The notes beneath the pieces are model-generated. The model saw only the letters and a program-made list of their open reading frames with translations. It had not been told where the DNA came from and made no database searches. Shown here piece after piece: positions 11,210 through 20,975 of a stretch of 64,000 nt of DNA. How positions within the stretch are numbered: position 1 is the first letter of the stretch; the number at the start of each line of letters is the position of its first letter. The stretch is taken from the NCBI RefSeq assembly GCF_017310015.1, contig NZ_CP022297.1:2294001-2358000 (forward strand). The letters run 5' to 3'. A program made the translations under genes and the position numbers. The stretch comes from Marinobacterium iners (lineage in GTDB: Bacteria > Pseudomonadota > Gammaproteobacteria > Pseudomonadales > Balneatricaceae).

Positions 11210-11776
11210 TCAGGTTCGCGGAACAACAACACCCGTCTGTCCCTGGTATTTGCCACTGCGATCTTTATAGGAGGTCTCACAAACCTCATCTGCGCCGAGA
11301 AACAGCATCTGAGCTACGCCTTCATTGGCATAGATACGGGCCGGCAGTGGCGTCGTGTTGGAGAATTCGAGGGTTACATGTCCTTCCCATTCGGGCTCCA
11401 GCGGTGTCACGTTAACGATGATACCGCAGCGAGCATAGGTACTTTTACCCAAGCAGATCGTCAGTACGTCTCGCGGGATACGGAAGTACTCGACCGTACG
11501 TGCCAGTGCAAACGAGTTGGGAGGAATAATGCAAACGTCAGACTGCACATCAACAAAGCTGCCCTGGTCGAAGTTCTTCGGATCCACGATGGAGGAATTG
11601 ATGTTGGTGAAGATCTTGAATTCGTCCGCACAGCGAACATCGTAACCATAGCTCGAGGTCCCGTAGGACACAATCGGCTGATCATTGGCACGTCGTACCT
11701 GACCGGCCTCGAACGGCTCAATCATGCGGTGTTTGTCCGCCATCTGGCGAATCCAGCGATCCGACTTTATACCCAT
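11210..11776 (-). CDS. dcd: dCTP deaminase
   Basis: A 188-residue protein, the normal length for Dcd, very close to the Pseudomonas type beginning MxIKSDRWIR. The trimeric dUTPase-like fold is shown by SSYGYDVRCADEF, the nucleotide-binding LGKSTYARCGIIVNVTPLEP and the catalytic glutamate region EWEGHVTLEFSNTT. A C-terminal SYKDRSGKYQGQ closes the site. It converts dCTP to dUTP, feeding dTMP synthesis through dUTPase. It lies downstream of apbC on the same strand, but an intrinsic terminator at 11838-11870 separates them, so it should have its own promoter. Confidence 0.96.
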   Translation of the reverse strand: MGIKSDRWIRQMADKHRMIEPFEAGQVRRANDQPIVSYGTSSYGYDVRCADEFKIFTNINSSIVDPKNFDQGSFVDVQSDVCIIPPNSFALARTVEYFRIPRDVLTICLGKSTYARCGIIVNVTPLEPEWEGHVTLEFSNTTPLPARIYANEGVAQMLFLGADEVCETSYKDRSGKYQGQTGVVVPRT

Positions 11777-11837
11777 AGCTGCCTGTTCACCTGAAAGTCT
11801 GTTGGCAAATCAACGCACCATTCTATACGTTTTGGGC

Positions 11838-11870
11838 AAAAAAAACCGCCCCGGTGTAACACTGGGGCGG
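11838..11870 (-). terminator. Rho-independent terminator of apbC
   Basis: On the minus strand CCGCCCC and GGGGCGG form a GC-rich hairpin with a short internal mismatch and loop (11846-11870), followed by eight T residues down to 11838. It lies 20 bp past the apbC stop. Confidence 0.9.
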
Positions 11871-11889
11871 AAAATTTCATCTCGCTGTA

Positions 11890-12987
11890 CTAGTCACTGT
11901 TGACCTGAATAGTGGGAATTGAGTTCCCCGCTGTAGTTAATTTTTTTGCCAGCCGCGCGCCCATGCTCCGAGCAATTTCTCGATAGCGCTGGGCATGGCC
12001 ACTTTCGGGGTCGGCAACCACCGTCGGCTTGCCGGCATCGGTCTGCTCACGAATCGCAAGCGCCAGCGGCAACTGCCCCAGCAGCTCTGTCTCGTACTGT
12101 TGCGCGATGCGCGCGCCACCACCAGCACCAAACAGCGCTTCTTCATGGCCACACTGACTGCAGATATGCACACTCATATTCTCGACAATTCCAAGCACCG
12201 GAATATCCACCTTGCGGAACATCTCGATCCCTTTGCGGGCATCCAACAGAGCAATATCCTGTGGCGTAGTGACAATGACCGCCGCGCTGACCGGTACCCG
12301 CTGCGCCAGCGTCAGCTGGATATCGCCGGTGCCGGGCGGCATGTCGATCAGCAGGTAGTCCAGATCCTGCCACAATGTCTGGTTCAGCAACTGCTGCATG
12401 GCGCCACTCACCATTGGTCCTCGCCAGACCATCGGTGTGTTTTCATCGACCAGATAGCTCATCGACATGGACTGAATGCCATGCCCCACGATCGGACGGA
12501 AGTATTTCTCTTCCGCGGTTTCGGGTCGCTGTCCTTCGGGAATTCCCAACATCATGCCCTGACTGGGGCCATAGATATCCGCATCCAGAATACCCACCCG
12601 CGCGCCCTCGGCAGCCAGCGCCAGTGCCAGATTCACGGTGGTAGTCGACTTGCCAACCCCACCCTTGCCGGAAGCAATGGCGATAATATTGCGAACCCCT
12701 TCAAGGCTAGGTAGCTTTTTAGGGCTGGGGTGTGCCTGAATCTGCTGGCAAACCTGGATCTCAACGGTATGCCCTGCATACATCTCGCTAACCGTCTCAT
12801 TCAGGCCATCATGCAGCCTCGAGTGCTGGCTGGCACAAGCAAATCCCAGCTCAACTACAACCCTGATGCGGCTGTCATCAATTTCTATCGGACCAACCCG
12901 GCCAATGTCCGCCAGGGCCAGCCCAGTATCGGGATCAATCCAAGCCTCAATGGCTGCACGTATCTGCTCGGCATTTGCTGCTGTCAT
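11890..12987 (-). CDS. apbC: Mrp/ApbC family iron-sulfur cluster carrier ATPase
   Basis: A 365-residue protein with an N-terminal MIP18/DUF59-like domain (residues 1-90) and a C-terminal P-loop NTPase of the Mrp/NBP35 type. The deviant Walker A is GKGGVGKST, with switch regions ILDADIYGPS and LIDMPPGTGD. The CxxC (CSQCGHEEALFG) that binds a bridging 4Fe-4S cluster is present. It carries and transfers Fe-S clusters to apo-enzymes in the cytosol. ATG 12987 is chosen because AAGGAG precedes it by 6 nt; upstream codons in frame are not conserved in character. It is monocistronic by position, with its own terminator. Confidence 0.94.
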   Translation of the reverse strand: MTAANAEQIRAAIEAWIDPDTGLALADIGRVGPIEIDDSRIRVVVELGFACASQHSRLHDGLNETVSEMYAGHTVEIQVCQQIQAHPSPKKLPSLEGVRNIIAIASGKGGVGKSTTTVNLALALAAEGARVGILDADIYGPSQGMMLGIPEGQRPETAEEKYFRPIVGHGIQSMSMSYLVDENTPMVWRGPMVSGAMQQLLNQTLWQDLDYLLIDMPPGTGDIQLTLAQRVPVSAAVIVTTPQDIALLDARKGIEMFRKVDIPVLGIVENMSVHICSQCGHEEALFGAGGGARIAQQYETELLGQLPLALAIREQTDAGKPTVVADPESGHAQRYREIARSMGARLAKKLTTAGNSIPTIQVNSD

Positions 12988-13040
12988 GGAAACTCCTTGA
13001 ACGATCTGAGCCTGATAATAACCCAGCACTATAGTCGGAA

Positions 13041-16000
13041 TTATGCCTCAGATATGCCTTGCTGTTCCAGTGCAAGCTGCCGCAGCGCGGGAAGATCCAT
13101 CTTGCCACTGCCCAGCAGAGGTATTTGGTCAACGGTATACACCCTTGCAGGCCGACACAGCGGCGCAATTGAAGATTTCCGCAAGCGCGACTGAATCGAC
13201 TCGGAATCAGCCCCCTCCACCAGCAATACAATTTGCTCGCCCTTACGCTCATCCGGTACAGCAACCGCCGCCAGCACCAGCTCCGGCTGATCCAGTTCTG
13301 ACTGCACGGCTTGCTCTACCGAGCTGAGCGAGATCATTTCGCCCCCTATCTTGGCAAAGCGTGAATAGCGATCAATGATGGTAAGGAAGCCATCTTCATC
13401 CAGGTACCCCTTGTCACCAGTCTTGTACCAACGCAAACCATCCGCCTCAATGATCACCTCGGCAGTACGATCAGGTTCGTTGAGGTATCCCTTCATGATC
13501 TGACTGCCTCCCAGCAGGATCATTCCGCTATCACCAACCGGTAACGGCTTCAGCGAAACCGGGTCTACGACTCTGAACATGGAGCCAGGCAGTGCCATGC
13601 CCACGGTCCCTTCGCGCTGCCCCCGCTGCAGGTGCCACCACTGTGTATCGAGGTAATCCGGCAGGTTTACGCTGGCCACCGGCGTGGTTTCTGTACAGCC
13701 ATATCCTTCCAGGACCGGAACGCGAAAGCGCGCCTCGAAGCCGGATTTTATCTGCGGCGAGAGCTTCTCGGCTCCTGCCACCACCAAACGCAACGAGCTG
13801 AACATCAGCGGATGCAATTTCTGGTTGCGCACATAAATGCCAAGAAAGGTGCTGGTACCGCACAGAATCGTGGCACGATAGCGCGCTGCCGCCTTGCCGA
13901 TATTGACCGCATCAGTCGGATCCGGCTGGCAGACCAGCGGGATTCCCTCCACCAGCGGCATCATGCTGGTAACGGTAAGGCCAAAGGCATGGAACAGGGG
14001 CAGCGTTGCCAGTACACAGTCATCCTCCTGAACGTTCAACACGGCCGCGATCTGTTTAAGGTTTGCCATCATGTTACGGTGGCTCAGCATGACCCCTTTG
14101 GGGGCTCCCTCGCTACCGGATGAGAACATGATCGCGGCGGTATCATCCAGATCAGACGCCCCCCCATAACGCCAGTGCAACGCCCATACCGGCGTCAGTA
14201 CTGCTTGCATCAGGGTCAGCAGCGACTCTGGCTTGCCGATCCCGGCTTTTACGTCTTCCAGGATGATTACATTCATTCGCTCCAGCAGCTGCCTGAAACT
14301 CAGGCCTCGCTGCTCCAGCTTGCGCAGAAACTGTGACGAGGTGACCAGTGTGCGTACACCGGCCCGCTCGGCACAACCCAGCAACACGTGCTCCGGTGAT
14401 GTGTAGTTCAGGTTGACCAGCGTCTTGCCTGACATCAAAAGCGCCATATTGGCAATGGCACCACCGGCCGCCGTCGGCAACAACAGCCCAACATTTTGCT
14501 CTTCAATCTTTCTAAGCCGGCGACTGAACAGGATACAGGCCGTCAACAGCCTGCGATGGTTAAGCACAGGGCCGTTAAGATCGGTCAAAGCCCATTCAGA
14601 GGGTGCCGCCCTGGCTGTACGAATAAAGGCTCGCGGCAGCGTTTCTAGGCTGTCGGTGTACTCATTCCAGGCATGAATCGATAGCTGGGCAACCGTCTGC
14701 TTGACCGTTTCAGCACGGGTATCAAGCGGCAGCGGTTCACCAAATGCCACTATCACATCACGTTTGAGCCCACGGTTGTCAAATCCCTGCAGCCGCTCAC
14801 TGGAGCGAGAAAAGCGACTGCCCCACAACCCCCGCAGATAAAAAGGTATGATCCGCGCATTCGGAACCGGACCATCCCCGCTTTCACGAGCGACCCGCTC
14901 AAAGCCACGTTTGAACTCGCCCAGCTGACCGCTGTAACTGATGGCGCCTTCCGGGAACAGACACACGACTCGGCCATCAGCCAGCAGCTTGCGTACCTGG
15001 CGCATGGCGCTGCGCGGGCCTCGCGCAGAGATGGGAATGACACGATACAAATCCAGAAACCAGCGCAGATACCAGCGCTCATAAATCGAGCGTTCCATCA
15101 CAAAATGGATATGACGCGGGCAAGCCATCTGCAGCATGGCCCAGTCCAGCCAGCTGATATGGTTCCCAAGCAGAAGAGTCCCTTCTCCGCTCACCGGCAG
15201 GTGCTCGAACCCAAGCACCTTCAGGTTGTAGCGACGTCGAATCAGACTTGTCGCCATAAGACGTACAAGCGCTTGTGGCAGCAAGATCACCGCATAGATT
15301 GCACCACATACCGCCACCAGCGCCAGCAGCCAAAGCACCCAAGTTGAGGGTACCGATAACAGTGCACTTGTCACGGTCAGCAGCAGGAAACTGAGCATGG
15401 AAACGTTTTGAACAAAATTATTGCCAGCCAGTACGCGACCCAGACGCGACTCTTCAGCGTTAAACTGAATCATGGCGTTGAGCGGGATAATCATCATCGC
15501 ACCGCTGGCCCCGATCAGCAGAAAGGCCAGCGCACAGAGGGCAATACTGTTCAGTTGTGGCAACAGCAGCAGCCCCAATGCCACACCACAGGCACCCAGG
15601 GGAATGAGTCCGGCATTGATGTAGTGTCGTGACAGGCGACCCGCGATGACAGAGCCAATCATGATGCCGACCCCTGCCAGCGCCATCGCTCCCTGAATAA
15701 TGAATGTGTTGTTCTGGTCCAGATGCTCTTTGGCATAGGCGGGAAATACAGCCAGCATCACCTGACTGATTGACCAGAACATGGCGAGGCCAAATATGGA
15801 CAGGAGAATGGTGCGTACACTCGCCAGCTCGGCCAGGTTACGCCACAGACTGCGCCCACTGACGTAGTCCCGCACGCTGAAACATTGTCGAGAATCGGTT
15901 TGGCTCAAGGCCGGCAGACGCAAGGTCAGCAGTAGCTGCAGGGCTGCCCCACCCACCAGAACCCAGCCAAGTGAGGCCACGTTTGGCAGAATTTGATTTG

Positions 16001-16520
16001 GGCCATGCAGCGACTGCCCGGCCAGCATCCACTCGAACAGCGCTGAAAACACCACAATGCCACTTAGTATCGCCACAATGGTAACAGCCTGAATCCAGCC
16101 GTTGCCTTCGCTCAAACGCTCAACACCGAGCAGTTCCCGAATAAAACCGTATTTTGCCGGTGAATAAATCGCACTTTGCACAGCCAGAATAAAGGTCAGG
16201 GCAAAGGCGGGGATGAACAGGCCGGCATAGTAACAGGCTGTAATAGCCAGCGTAATTAACAGTGCCGCCGCTGCGGATAGCTGCATGACACGGTGTTTGG
16301 GGTACTTGTCAGAAACAAAACCTGCAGGGGTAAACAGCATAATAAAAGGCAGCAGGATCAAGCCATTTACGACAGCCGTAAGCAGAATTTGCGTTTCACC
16401 ATCATAACTTTTGAAAAGGGTGTTCTGGATGGTGACCTTGTGTCCCAGGTCGATAAACGCATTGATAAACGCCACCAGAATGAACGCCGGAAACCCCCGT
16501 ATCTTCAGTAATTCCGTCAT
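13041..16520 (-). CDS. aas: LplT-like MFS transporter fused to PlsC acyltransferase and acyl-ACP synthetase (Aas-type)
   Basis: A single 1,159-residue protein with three modules. Residues 1 to about 410 form a 12-segment major facilitator domain resembling LplT, the lysophospholipid flippase (KYGFIREL, IMIGSVIAGRLS). About 430-640 is a PlsC/1-acylglycerophosphate acyltransferase domain with catalytic NHISWLD and the FPEGAIS substrate motif. The rest is an AMP-forming acyl-acyl carrier protein synthetase with MFSSGSEGAPKGVMLSH and a C-terminal KIGGEMISL hinge. In E. coli LplT and Aas are separate neighbouring genes that import and re-acylate lysophosphatidylethanolamine; here they are one membrane protein. 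ATG 16520 follows GGGAGAGGG; a GTG lies six codons upstream. It is divergent from the BCCT gene. Confidence 0.9.
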   Translation of the reverse strand: MTELLKIRGFPAFILVAFINAFIDLGHKVTIQNTLFKSYDGETQILLTAVVNGLILLPFIMLFTPAGFVSDKYPKHRVMQLSAAAALLITLAITACYYAGLFIPAFALTFILAVQSAIYSPAKYGFIRELLGVERLSEGNGWIQAVTIVAILSGIVVFSALFEWMLAGQSLHGPNQILPNVASLGWVLVGGAALQLLLTLRLPALSQTDSRQCFSVRDYVSGRSLWRNLAELASVRTILLSIFGLAMFWSISQVMLAVFPAYAKEHLDQNNTFIIQGAMALAGVGIMIGSVIAGRLSRHYINAGLIPLGACGVALGLLLLPQLNSIALCALAFLLIGASGAMMIIPLNAMIQFNAEESRLGRVLAGNNFVQNVSMLSFLLLTVTSALLSVPSTWVLWLLALVAVCGAIYAVILLPQALVRLMATSLIRRRYNLKVLGFEHLPVSGEGTLLLGNHISWLDWAMLQMACPRHIHFVMERSIYERWYLRWFLDLYRVIPISARGPRSAMRQVRKLLADGRVVCLFPEGAISYSGQLGEFKRGFERVARESGDGPVPNARIIPFYLRGLWGSRFSRSSERLQGFDNRGLKRDVIVAFGEPLPLDTRAETVKQTVAQLSIHAWNEYTDSLETLPRAFIRTARAAPSEWALTDLNGPVLNHRRLLTACILFSRRLRKIEEQNVGLLLPTAAGGAIANMALLMSGKTLVNLNYTSPEHVLLGCAERAGVRTLVTSSQFLRKLEQRGLSFRQLLERMNVIILEDVKAGIGKPESLLTLMQAVLTPVWALHWRYGGASDLDDTAAIMFSSGSEGAPKGVMLSHRNMMANLKQIAAVLNVQEDDCVLATLPLFHAFGLTVTSMMPLVEGIPLVCQPDPTDAVNIGKAAARYRATILCGTSTFLGIYVRNQKLHPLMFSSLRLVVAGAEKLSPQIKSGFEARFRVPVLEGYGCTETTPVASVNLPDYLDTQWWHLQRGQREGTVGMALPGSMFRVVDPVSLKPLPVGDSGMILLGGSQIMKGYLNEPDRTAEVIIEADGLRWYKTGDKGYLDEDGFLTIIDRYSRFAKIGGEMISLSSVEQAVQSELDQPELVLAAVAVPDERKGEQIVLLVEGADSESIQSRLRKSSIAPLCRPARVYTVDQIPLLGSGKMDLPALRQLALEQQGISEA

Positions 16521-16646
16521 TCCAACACCCTCTCCCACACCCTCAGCGAACCGACAGCCCGTGACTCTATTTTCTCGGCACGGTTGTAATCAGTGCCTCA
16601 ACCCTTACCATTTCAGGATCTTACCCGATAAAAGGAGGATAGTGCA

Positions 16647-18278
16647 TTGTATAATCAGGCACAGACAGGCCCGTTCAAGGGGATGAACGCAGGGATGAGC
16701 ACCATCGCCATCCTGATGGTTCTGGCGACGGTGGTAGCCGGTGTTTTCTTCACCGATGAAAGTGCTGCCGCAATCGGTCAGCTGCGCAGCTGGCTCAACC
16801 CCTTTCTGGAATGGTATTACGTCCTGCTGGTTGCCTTTCTGCTGTTCTTCATGATCTGGCTCGGCACTGGGCGCTATAAGAATGTGCGTCTGGGCAACGA
16901 TGCTGAGGTACCCGAATTTACCTTTTTCTCCTGGGTCAGCATGCTGTTTGCAGCCGGAACCGGGGTCGGGATTCTTTTCTGGTCAGTGGCACAGCCGATT
17001 CTTCAGTTTCAAGACAACCCTTTTGTTGAGTTTGGCAGCGCCGATGCCGACGCAGCCATCATCGCCATGCGGCTCTCGTTTTTTCACTGGGGCATCAACG
17101 GCTGGGCCATCTTCTCCTTTGTCGGGCTCACCATGGCCTACTTTGCCTTTCGCCACGACCAGCCATTGACTGTACGCTCAGCCTTGCGCCCACTGCTGGG
17201 CAACCGAATTCATGGGGCCTTTGGTGATCTGATCGATCTGCTGGCGGTATTCGGCACTGTGTTTGGCATTGCCACAACACTGGGCCTTGGCGTTCAACAG
17301 ATGAACGCCGGGCTTAATCGTGTATTTGGCATCGTCAATTCCACCGAACTGCAGTTGACCGTGATCGCAGGTATCATGATGATCGCCACCGTCTCAGTGG
17401 TATCCGGTGTTTCTCGTGGTGTGCGGCTGCTATCGGAAATGAACTTCTGGCTCAGCATTGCCGCCGTCTTCTTCATGCTGATTCTAGGCCCTACACAGTA
17501 TCTGATCGGCGTCACCATTGAAGCCACCGGCGACTACATCCAGAATTTGTTGCCCCTGAGTTTCCACACCAACGCCACCCATGGTGGCCACTGGCAAGCA
17601 GAGTGGACTGTGTTCTTCTGGGGCTGGTGGCTGGCCTGGAGCCCGTTTGTTGGCATGTTTATCGCCCGAATTTCACGCGGGCGCACCTTCCGTGAGTTTG
17701 TCACCGGTGTACTGTTGGTTCCTACCGGCATCACTATTATCTGGATAGGCCTGTTTGGCGGCACCGCATTGTATCAGGAGCTGTTTCAAGGCGGCGGTGT
17801 CATTGAAGCCGTGTACAACGATATCTCTTCGGCCCTGTTTGTCATGATTGAAGGGATGTCATTGGGTATCATGACACCGGTTGTATCCACTCTGCTGATT
17901 GTGCTGATCGGTACCTACCTGATCACCTCCGCCAATGCCGGCACACTGGTGATTACCACTATTCTGTCTGGCGGGGATACTGACCCGCCCTCTGGGCACC
18001 GTATTCTCTGGGGAGTTTTTCTGGCTCTGCTGACGGCAGTTCTGCTGTTGGCCGGCGGACTCGAAACCCTGCAGGCAGCTGTTATTACCGCTGCCTTGCC
18101 GTTTTCACTGGTGGTGGTGGCCATGGCGACCGGTTTGCTGCGTGCGCTGCGTAAAGAGCGCTATGCTGCTCGCACCGGTGAGCGCAAACTGGCTCCGGCA
18201 GAACCCTGGGCGGTAGCGGAAGACGTGATCGAAGAGCCCGCGATCGAACGCAGAGCACAGGATTCGGCCGGTCTATGA
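16647..18278 (+). CDS. BCCT family betaine/choline/carnitine transporter
   Basis: A 543-residue carrier with 12 predicted membrane helices. The glycine-rich stretch MLFAAGTGVGILFWSVAQP (substrate and sodium path) and the tryptophan-rich TM8 signature FFWGWWLAWSPFVGMFIARI identify the family. The BCCT proteins take up quaternary ammonium compounds such as glycine betaine, choline or carnitine, often driven by sodium or protons, for osmoprotection or catabolism. The start is a TTG at 16647 with a near-perfect AAAGGAGG 7 nt upstream; no ATG has comparable support. The C-terminal tail is short and charged, with no long regulatory domain, so osmosensing like BetP is not evident. Substrate choice cannot be read from the sequence. 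Confidence 0.93.
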   Translation: MYNQAQTGPFKGMNAGMSTIAILMVLATVVAGVFFTDESAAAIGQLRSWLNPFLEWYYVLLVAFLLFFMIWLGTGRYKNVRLGNDAEVPEFTFFSWVSMLFAAGTGVGILFWSVAQPILQFQDNPFVEFGSADADAAIIAMRLSFFHWGINGWAIFSFVGLTMAYFAFRHDQPLTVRSALRPLLGNRIHGAFGDLIDLLAVFGTVFGIATTLGLGVQQMNAGLNRVFGIVNSTELQLTVIAGIMMIATVSVVSGVSRGVRLLSEMNFWLSIAAVFFMLILGPTQYLIGVTIEATGDYIQNLLPLSFHTNATHGGHWQAEWTVFFWGWWLAWSPFVGMFIARISRGRTFREFVTGVLLVPTGITIIWIGLFGGTALYQELFQGGGVIEAVYNDISSALFVMIEGMSLGIMTPVVSTLLIVLIGTYLITSANAGTLVITTILSGGDTDPPSGHRILWGVFLALLTAVLLLAGGLETLQAAVITAALPFSLVVVAMATGLLRALRKERYAARTGERKLAPAEPWAVAEDVIEEPAIERRAQDSAGL

Positions 18279-18294
18279 CCGGCCCATTGCCTGA

Positions 18295-19050
18295 TCAGTC
18301 GGGCAGTTTCTCGAAATCAACCTTGGGCAGACATTCAAAGCCCGGTTTTGCGAAGTAGTAGCCTTGCATCAAGGTCACGCCGTGTTGGAGGAAATACTCC
18401 ATCTCGGCGGCGGTTTCGACCCCCTCGGCCAGAATACGAATATCGAGCTGGTTACAGATATCGATCAACCCACCAACGATGATCTGTTTAACCCGACTTC
18501 CGTCGATATCACGCACCAGCTCCATATCCAACTTCAGCGTATGCGGAATGAAGCTGGCCATAAGATTGAGCCCGGCATGGCCAGCCCCAAAATCATCCAG
18601 TGCCGTGATAAACCCTTGCTGACGATAATATTCAAAGATCCGAGTCAGATGATTGGCATCGTGCACCCGCTCTGACTCGGTAATCTCGAACATGATCCGA
18701 TCAATGGGGAAGCCATGTTCCCGTGCAGCCTGAAGGGTACTGCGAATACAGTGCGCTGGCTCATACACGGCATTGGGCAGAAAGTTGATACTCAACACCT
18801 GCTTCATGCCAAGCCGGGCAGCCAGAGCTATCGCCTTTACGCGGCAAGCCTGATCGAAGGCATAGCGGTTTTCGTCATTCACCTTTGACAGTACGGAGAA
18901 AGCACCCGCCCCATCCACGCCGCGCACCAGCGCTTCGTATCCATAGATCTCGCCACTGGACAGCTCCACTATAGGCTGAAAGGCAAAGGTAAAATCAAAA
19001 TCCAGCGGCACCTGACATCCGGCACAGCCGGGAAGTGTCTGCGGGGGCAT
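18295..19050 (-). CDS. EAL-domain cyclic di-GMP phosphodiesterase
   Basis: A 251-residue stand-alone EAL domain with a short cysteine-containing N terminus (GCAGCQ). The catalytic set is intact: YEALVRG, SINFLPNA, FEITES, the ALDDFGAGHAGLN loop 6, LKLDMELVR, LAEGVET and MQGYYFAKP. It should hydrolyse cyclic di-GMP to pGpG. There is no sensor domain or membrane segment, so the protein is probably cytosolic and may be regulated by partners or by dimer formation. AAGGA precedes ATG 19050. It converges on the BCCT gene with a 16-bp gap and is monocistronic. It is opposed in activity to the diguanylate cyclase at 4467. Confidence 0.93.
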   Translation of the reverse strand: MPPQTLPGCAGCQVPLDFDFTFAFQPIVELSSGEIYGYEALVRGVDGAGAFSVLSKVNDENRYAFDQACRVKAIALAARLGMKQVLSINFLPNAVYEPAHCIRSTLQAAREHGFPIDRIMFEITESERVHDANHLTRIFEYYRQQGFITALDDFGAGHAGLNLMASFIPHTLKLDMELVRDIDGSRVKQIIVGGLIDICNQLDIRILAEGVETAAEMEYFLQHGVTLMQGYYFAKPGFECLPKVDFEKLPD

Positions 19051-19207
19051 GGTGTATCCTTGTATAAAACACGACTCAGGGGTTTACAGTATTCTAGATC
19101 AAAAAAAAGTGTAGTGTCAGAGTGTCACTCTTGAAAGTTACTGCCTATCACGACTATCAACCGAGTGCTCAGTGGTTATAATCGCAGCGATAACCAAGGA
19201 GGACACT

Positions 19208-19816
19208 ATGCTCAAACCACTACTGCTTGGCCTGGCACTGCTGCCAGCCACCTTTATGCCTGCCCACGCTGAAGACACCATGCCTCGAGTCTTACTGAAC
19301 ACCACACTGGGCCCTATCGAATTGGAGATTAACGCCGACAAAGCCCCCATTACTGCAAAAAACTTCCTGCAATACGTGGACAAGGGCCACTATGACGGCC
19401 TGATCTTTCATCGCGTAATCCCGGGCTTCATGCTCCAGGGTGGCGGCTTCACGGTCGAGATGGAGCAGGTTGAAACTGATGCGCCGATCAAGAACGAGTC
19501 GGGCAACGGCTTGAGCAACCAACGTGGCACCATCGCCATGGCTCGCACACGGGACCTGGACAGCGCCACAGCCCAGTTCTTCATCAATACAGCTGATAAC
19601 GTTCGGCTTGACGGCCGCAATGAACCAACCGGTTACACCGTGTTCGGTAAAGTGATCAGCGGCATGGACACCATCGATGAAATCAGTGCAGTTAAAACCG
19701 GCCGCCAGGGCATGCACGGGGATGTACCGCTGACACCCGTGGTGATCGAAAGCGCCGTGCGCATGGTCGAACCAATGTCCGATAACACGACCGGCAACCC
19801 ATCGAGCGAAGAGTAG
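19208..19816 (+). CDS. ppiA: Periplasmic cyclophilin-type peptidyl-prolyl isomerase
   Basis: A 202-residue protein. Residues 1-20 are a signal peptide with a cleavage site after AHA, followed by a cyclophilin domain with FHRVIPGFMLQGG (catalytic arginine and phenylalanine), a Q-rich groove and ATAQFFINTADN. It catalyses cis-trans isomerisation of prolyl bonds, here in exported proteins. The ATG at 19208 has AAGGAGG 6 nt upstream and opens the signal peptide; the frame extends 12 codons upstream without support. A C-terminal extension of about 20 polar residues follows the domain. It converges on paaE; a shared hairpin lies between. Confidence 0.93.
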   Translation: MLKPLLLGLALLPATFMPAHAEDTMPRVLLNTTLGPIELEINADKAPITAKNFLQYVDKGHYDGLIFHRVIPGFMLQGGGFTVEMEQVETDAPIKNESGNGLSNQRGTIAMARTRDLDSATAQFFINTADNVRLDGRNEPTGYTVFGKVISGMDTIDEISAVKTGRQGMHGDVPLTPVVIESAVRMVEPMSDNTTGNPSSEE

Positions 19817-19823
19817 AAACGCA

Positions 19824-19848
19824 AACGCCCCGCACTGGGCGGGGCGTT
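19824..19848. terminator. Hairpin between convergent ppiA and paaE
   Basis: AACGCCCCGC (19824-19833) and GCGGGGCGTT (19839-19848) make a 10-bp perfect stem with a 5-nt loop in the gap between two convergent genes. The T-runs are short, so termination strength is uncertain in both directions. Confidence 0.7.
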
Positions 19849-19869
19849 CTGGTATAAACCGACGCGGTA

Positions 19870-20967
19870 TCAGCGCTGATCGAAATCCAGCACCACCTCG
19901 TCCGAGATCGGGTGTGCCTGACAGCTGAGCACGTAACCGGCTTCAATTTCGTGCTGCTCCAAGCCATGGGAGATATCCATCTCCACTTCACCCTTGGTCA
20001 GTTTACACTTGCAGGTGGAGCACACACCGGCCTTGCAGGAGTACGGCAGGTCCATACCGGCATCCATACCCGCATCCAGGATATTCTGGCCCACGGTAGC
20101 CAGGTCGAACATCACCGAGCGACCATCGGCAACCACGGTCACCTTGCTCATCTTGTCTTCGCCATACTGCGCTACACGCGCCTGTGCTTTCTCCAGCATC
20201 TCCTTGGAGTCTGCAGATGAAGTAGCAAAGAGCTCGTAGTGAATCTGGCTGTCGCTCAAACCTTCCATACGGAAGCCGCGAGAGACTTCGGTCATCATCG
20301 CCTCAGGACCACAAATGAACGCTTCATCGGTGCTCTTGATATCGATCAGGCCACTCTTCTGCAGTGCATAGCCTTTCTTGTTGTCGATGCGACCGTTTAG
20401 CAGATCCGCTCCCTGATCTTCATAGTCCATAATATTGATCCACTGGAAGCGATCCATATAACGGTTCTTGATGAAGTTCAGCTCATCCTTGAACATCACG
20501 GTATTGCTGCGCTGGTTACCGTAGATCAGCGTGACTTTGCTGTTGGCTTCGGTTGAAAGCACGGACTTCATGATCGAGATCATCGGCGTAATGCCGGAGC
20601 CCGCCGCGATGCACATGTAGTTCTTGGCGTTATCCGGGTTCAGCTCGGTGTAGAAGCTGCCCTGAGGCGGCATGACTTCAACCTCAACGCCCGGCTTGAA
20701 GTGGTCGTTGGCGTAGTTGGAGAAACGACCATCCTGTACACGCTTAATGCCGACACGCATGTGGCCATCGTTCACGCCGGAGCAGATGGAGTAGGAACGA
20801 CGCACATCTTCGCCATCAATCATGGCGCGCAGGGTCAGGAACTGGCCCTGGATAAACTTGAACTTCTGCTTCAGTTCTTCAGGTACTTCAAAGGTCACGC
20901 AGATGGCCGAGTCCGTTTCAGGCTGGACTTCGGCCACTTTCAGCGTGTAGAAATTGGTGTCAGACAT
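19870..20967 (-). CDS. paaE: Phenylacetyl-CoA epoxidase reductase subunit PaaE
   Basis: A 365-residue flavoprotein reductase with, in order, a FAD-binding domain (RRSYSICSG), a NAD(P)H-binding domain (AAGSGITPMISIMKS, YGNQRS) and a C-terminal plant-type 2Fe-2S ferredoxin domain with CKAGVCSTCKCK and a distant fourth cysteine (VLSCQAHP). It passes electrons from NADPH to the di-iron PaaA subunit for epoxidation of phenylacetyl-CoA, the first ring attack of aerobic phenylacetate degradation. It is the last gene of the five-gene minus-strand operon and begins 9 bp after paaD. The N terminus MSDTNFYTLKVAEV fits the family. Confidence 0.96.
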   Translation of the reverse strand: MSDTNFYTLKVAEVQPETDSAICVTFEVPEELKQKFKFIQGQFLTLRAMIDGEDVRRSYSICSGVNDGHMRVGIKRVQDGRFSNYANDHFKPGVEVEVMPPQGSFYTELNPDNAKNYMCIAAGSGITPMISIMKSVLSTEANSKVTLIYGNQRSNTVMFKDELNFIKNRYMDRFQWINIMDYEDQGADLLNGRIDNKKGYALQKSGLIDIKSTDEAFICGPEAMMTEVSRGFRMEGLSDSQIHYELFATSSADSKEMLEKAQARVAQYGEDKMSKVTVVADGRSVMFDLATVGQNILDAGMDAGMDLPYSCKAGVCSTCKCKLTKGEVEMDISHGLEQHEIEAGYVLSCQAHPISDEVVLDFDQR

Positions 20968-20975
20968 CGCTTCAC

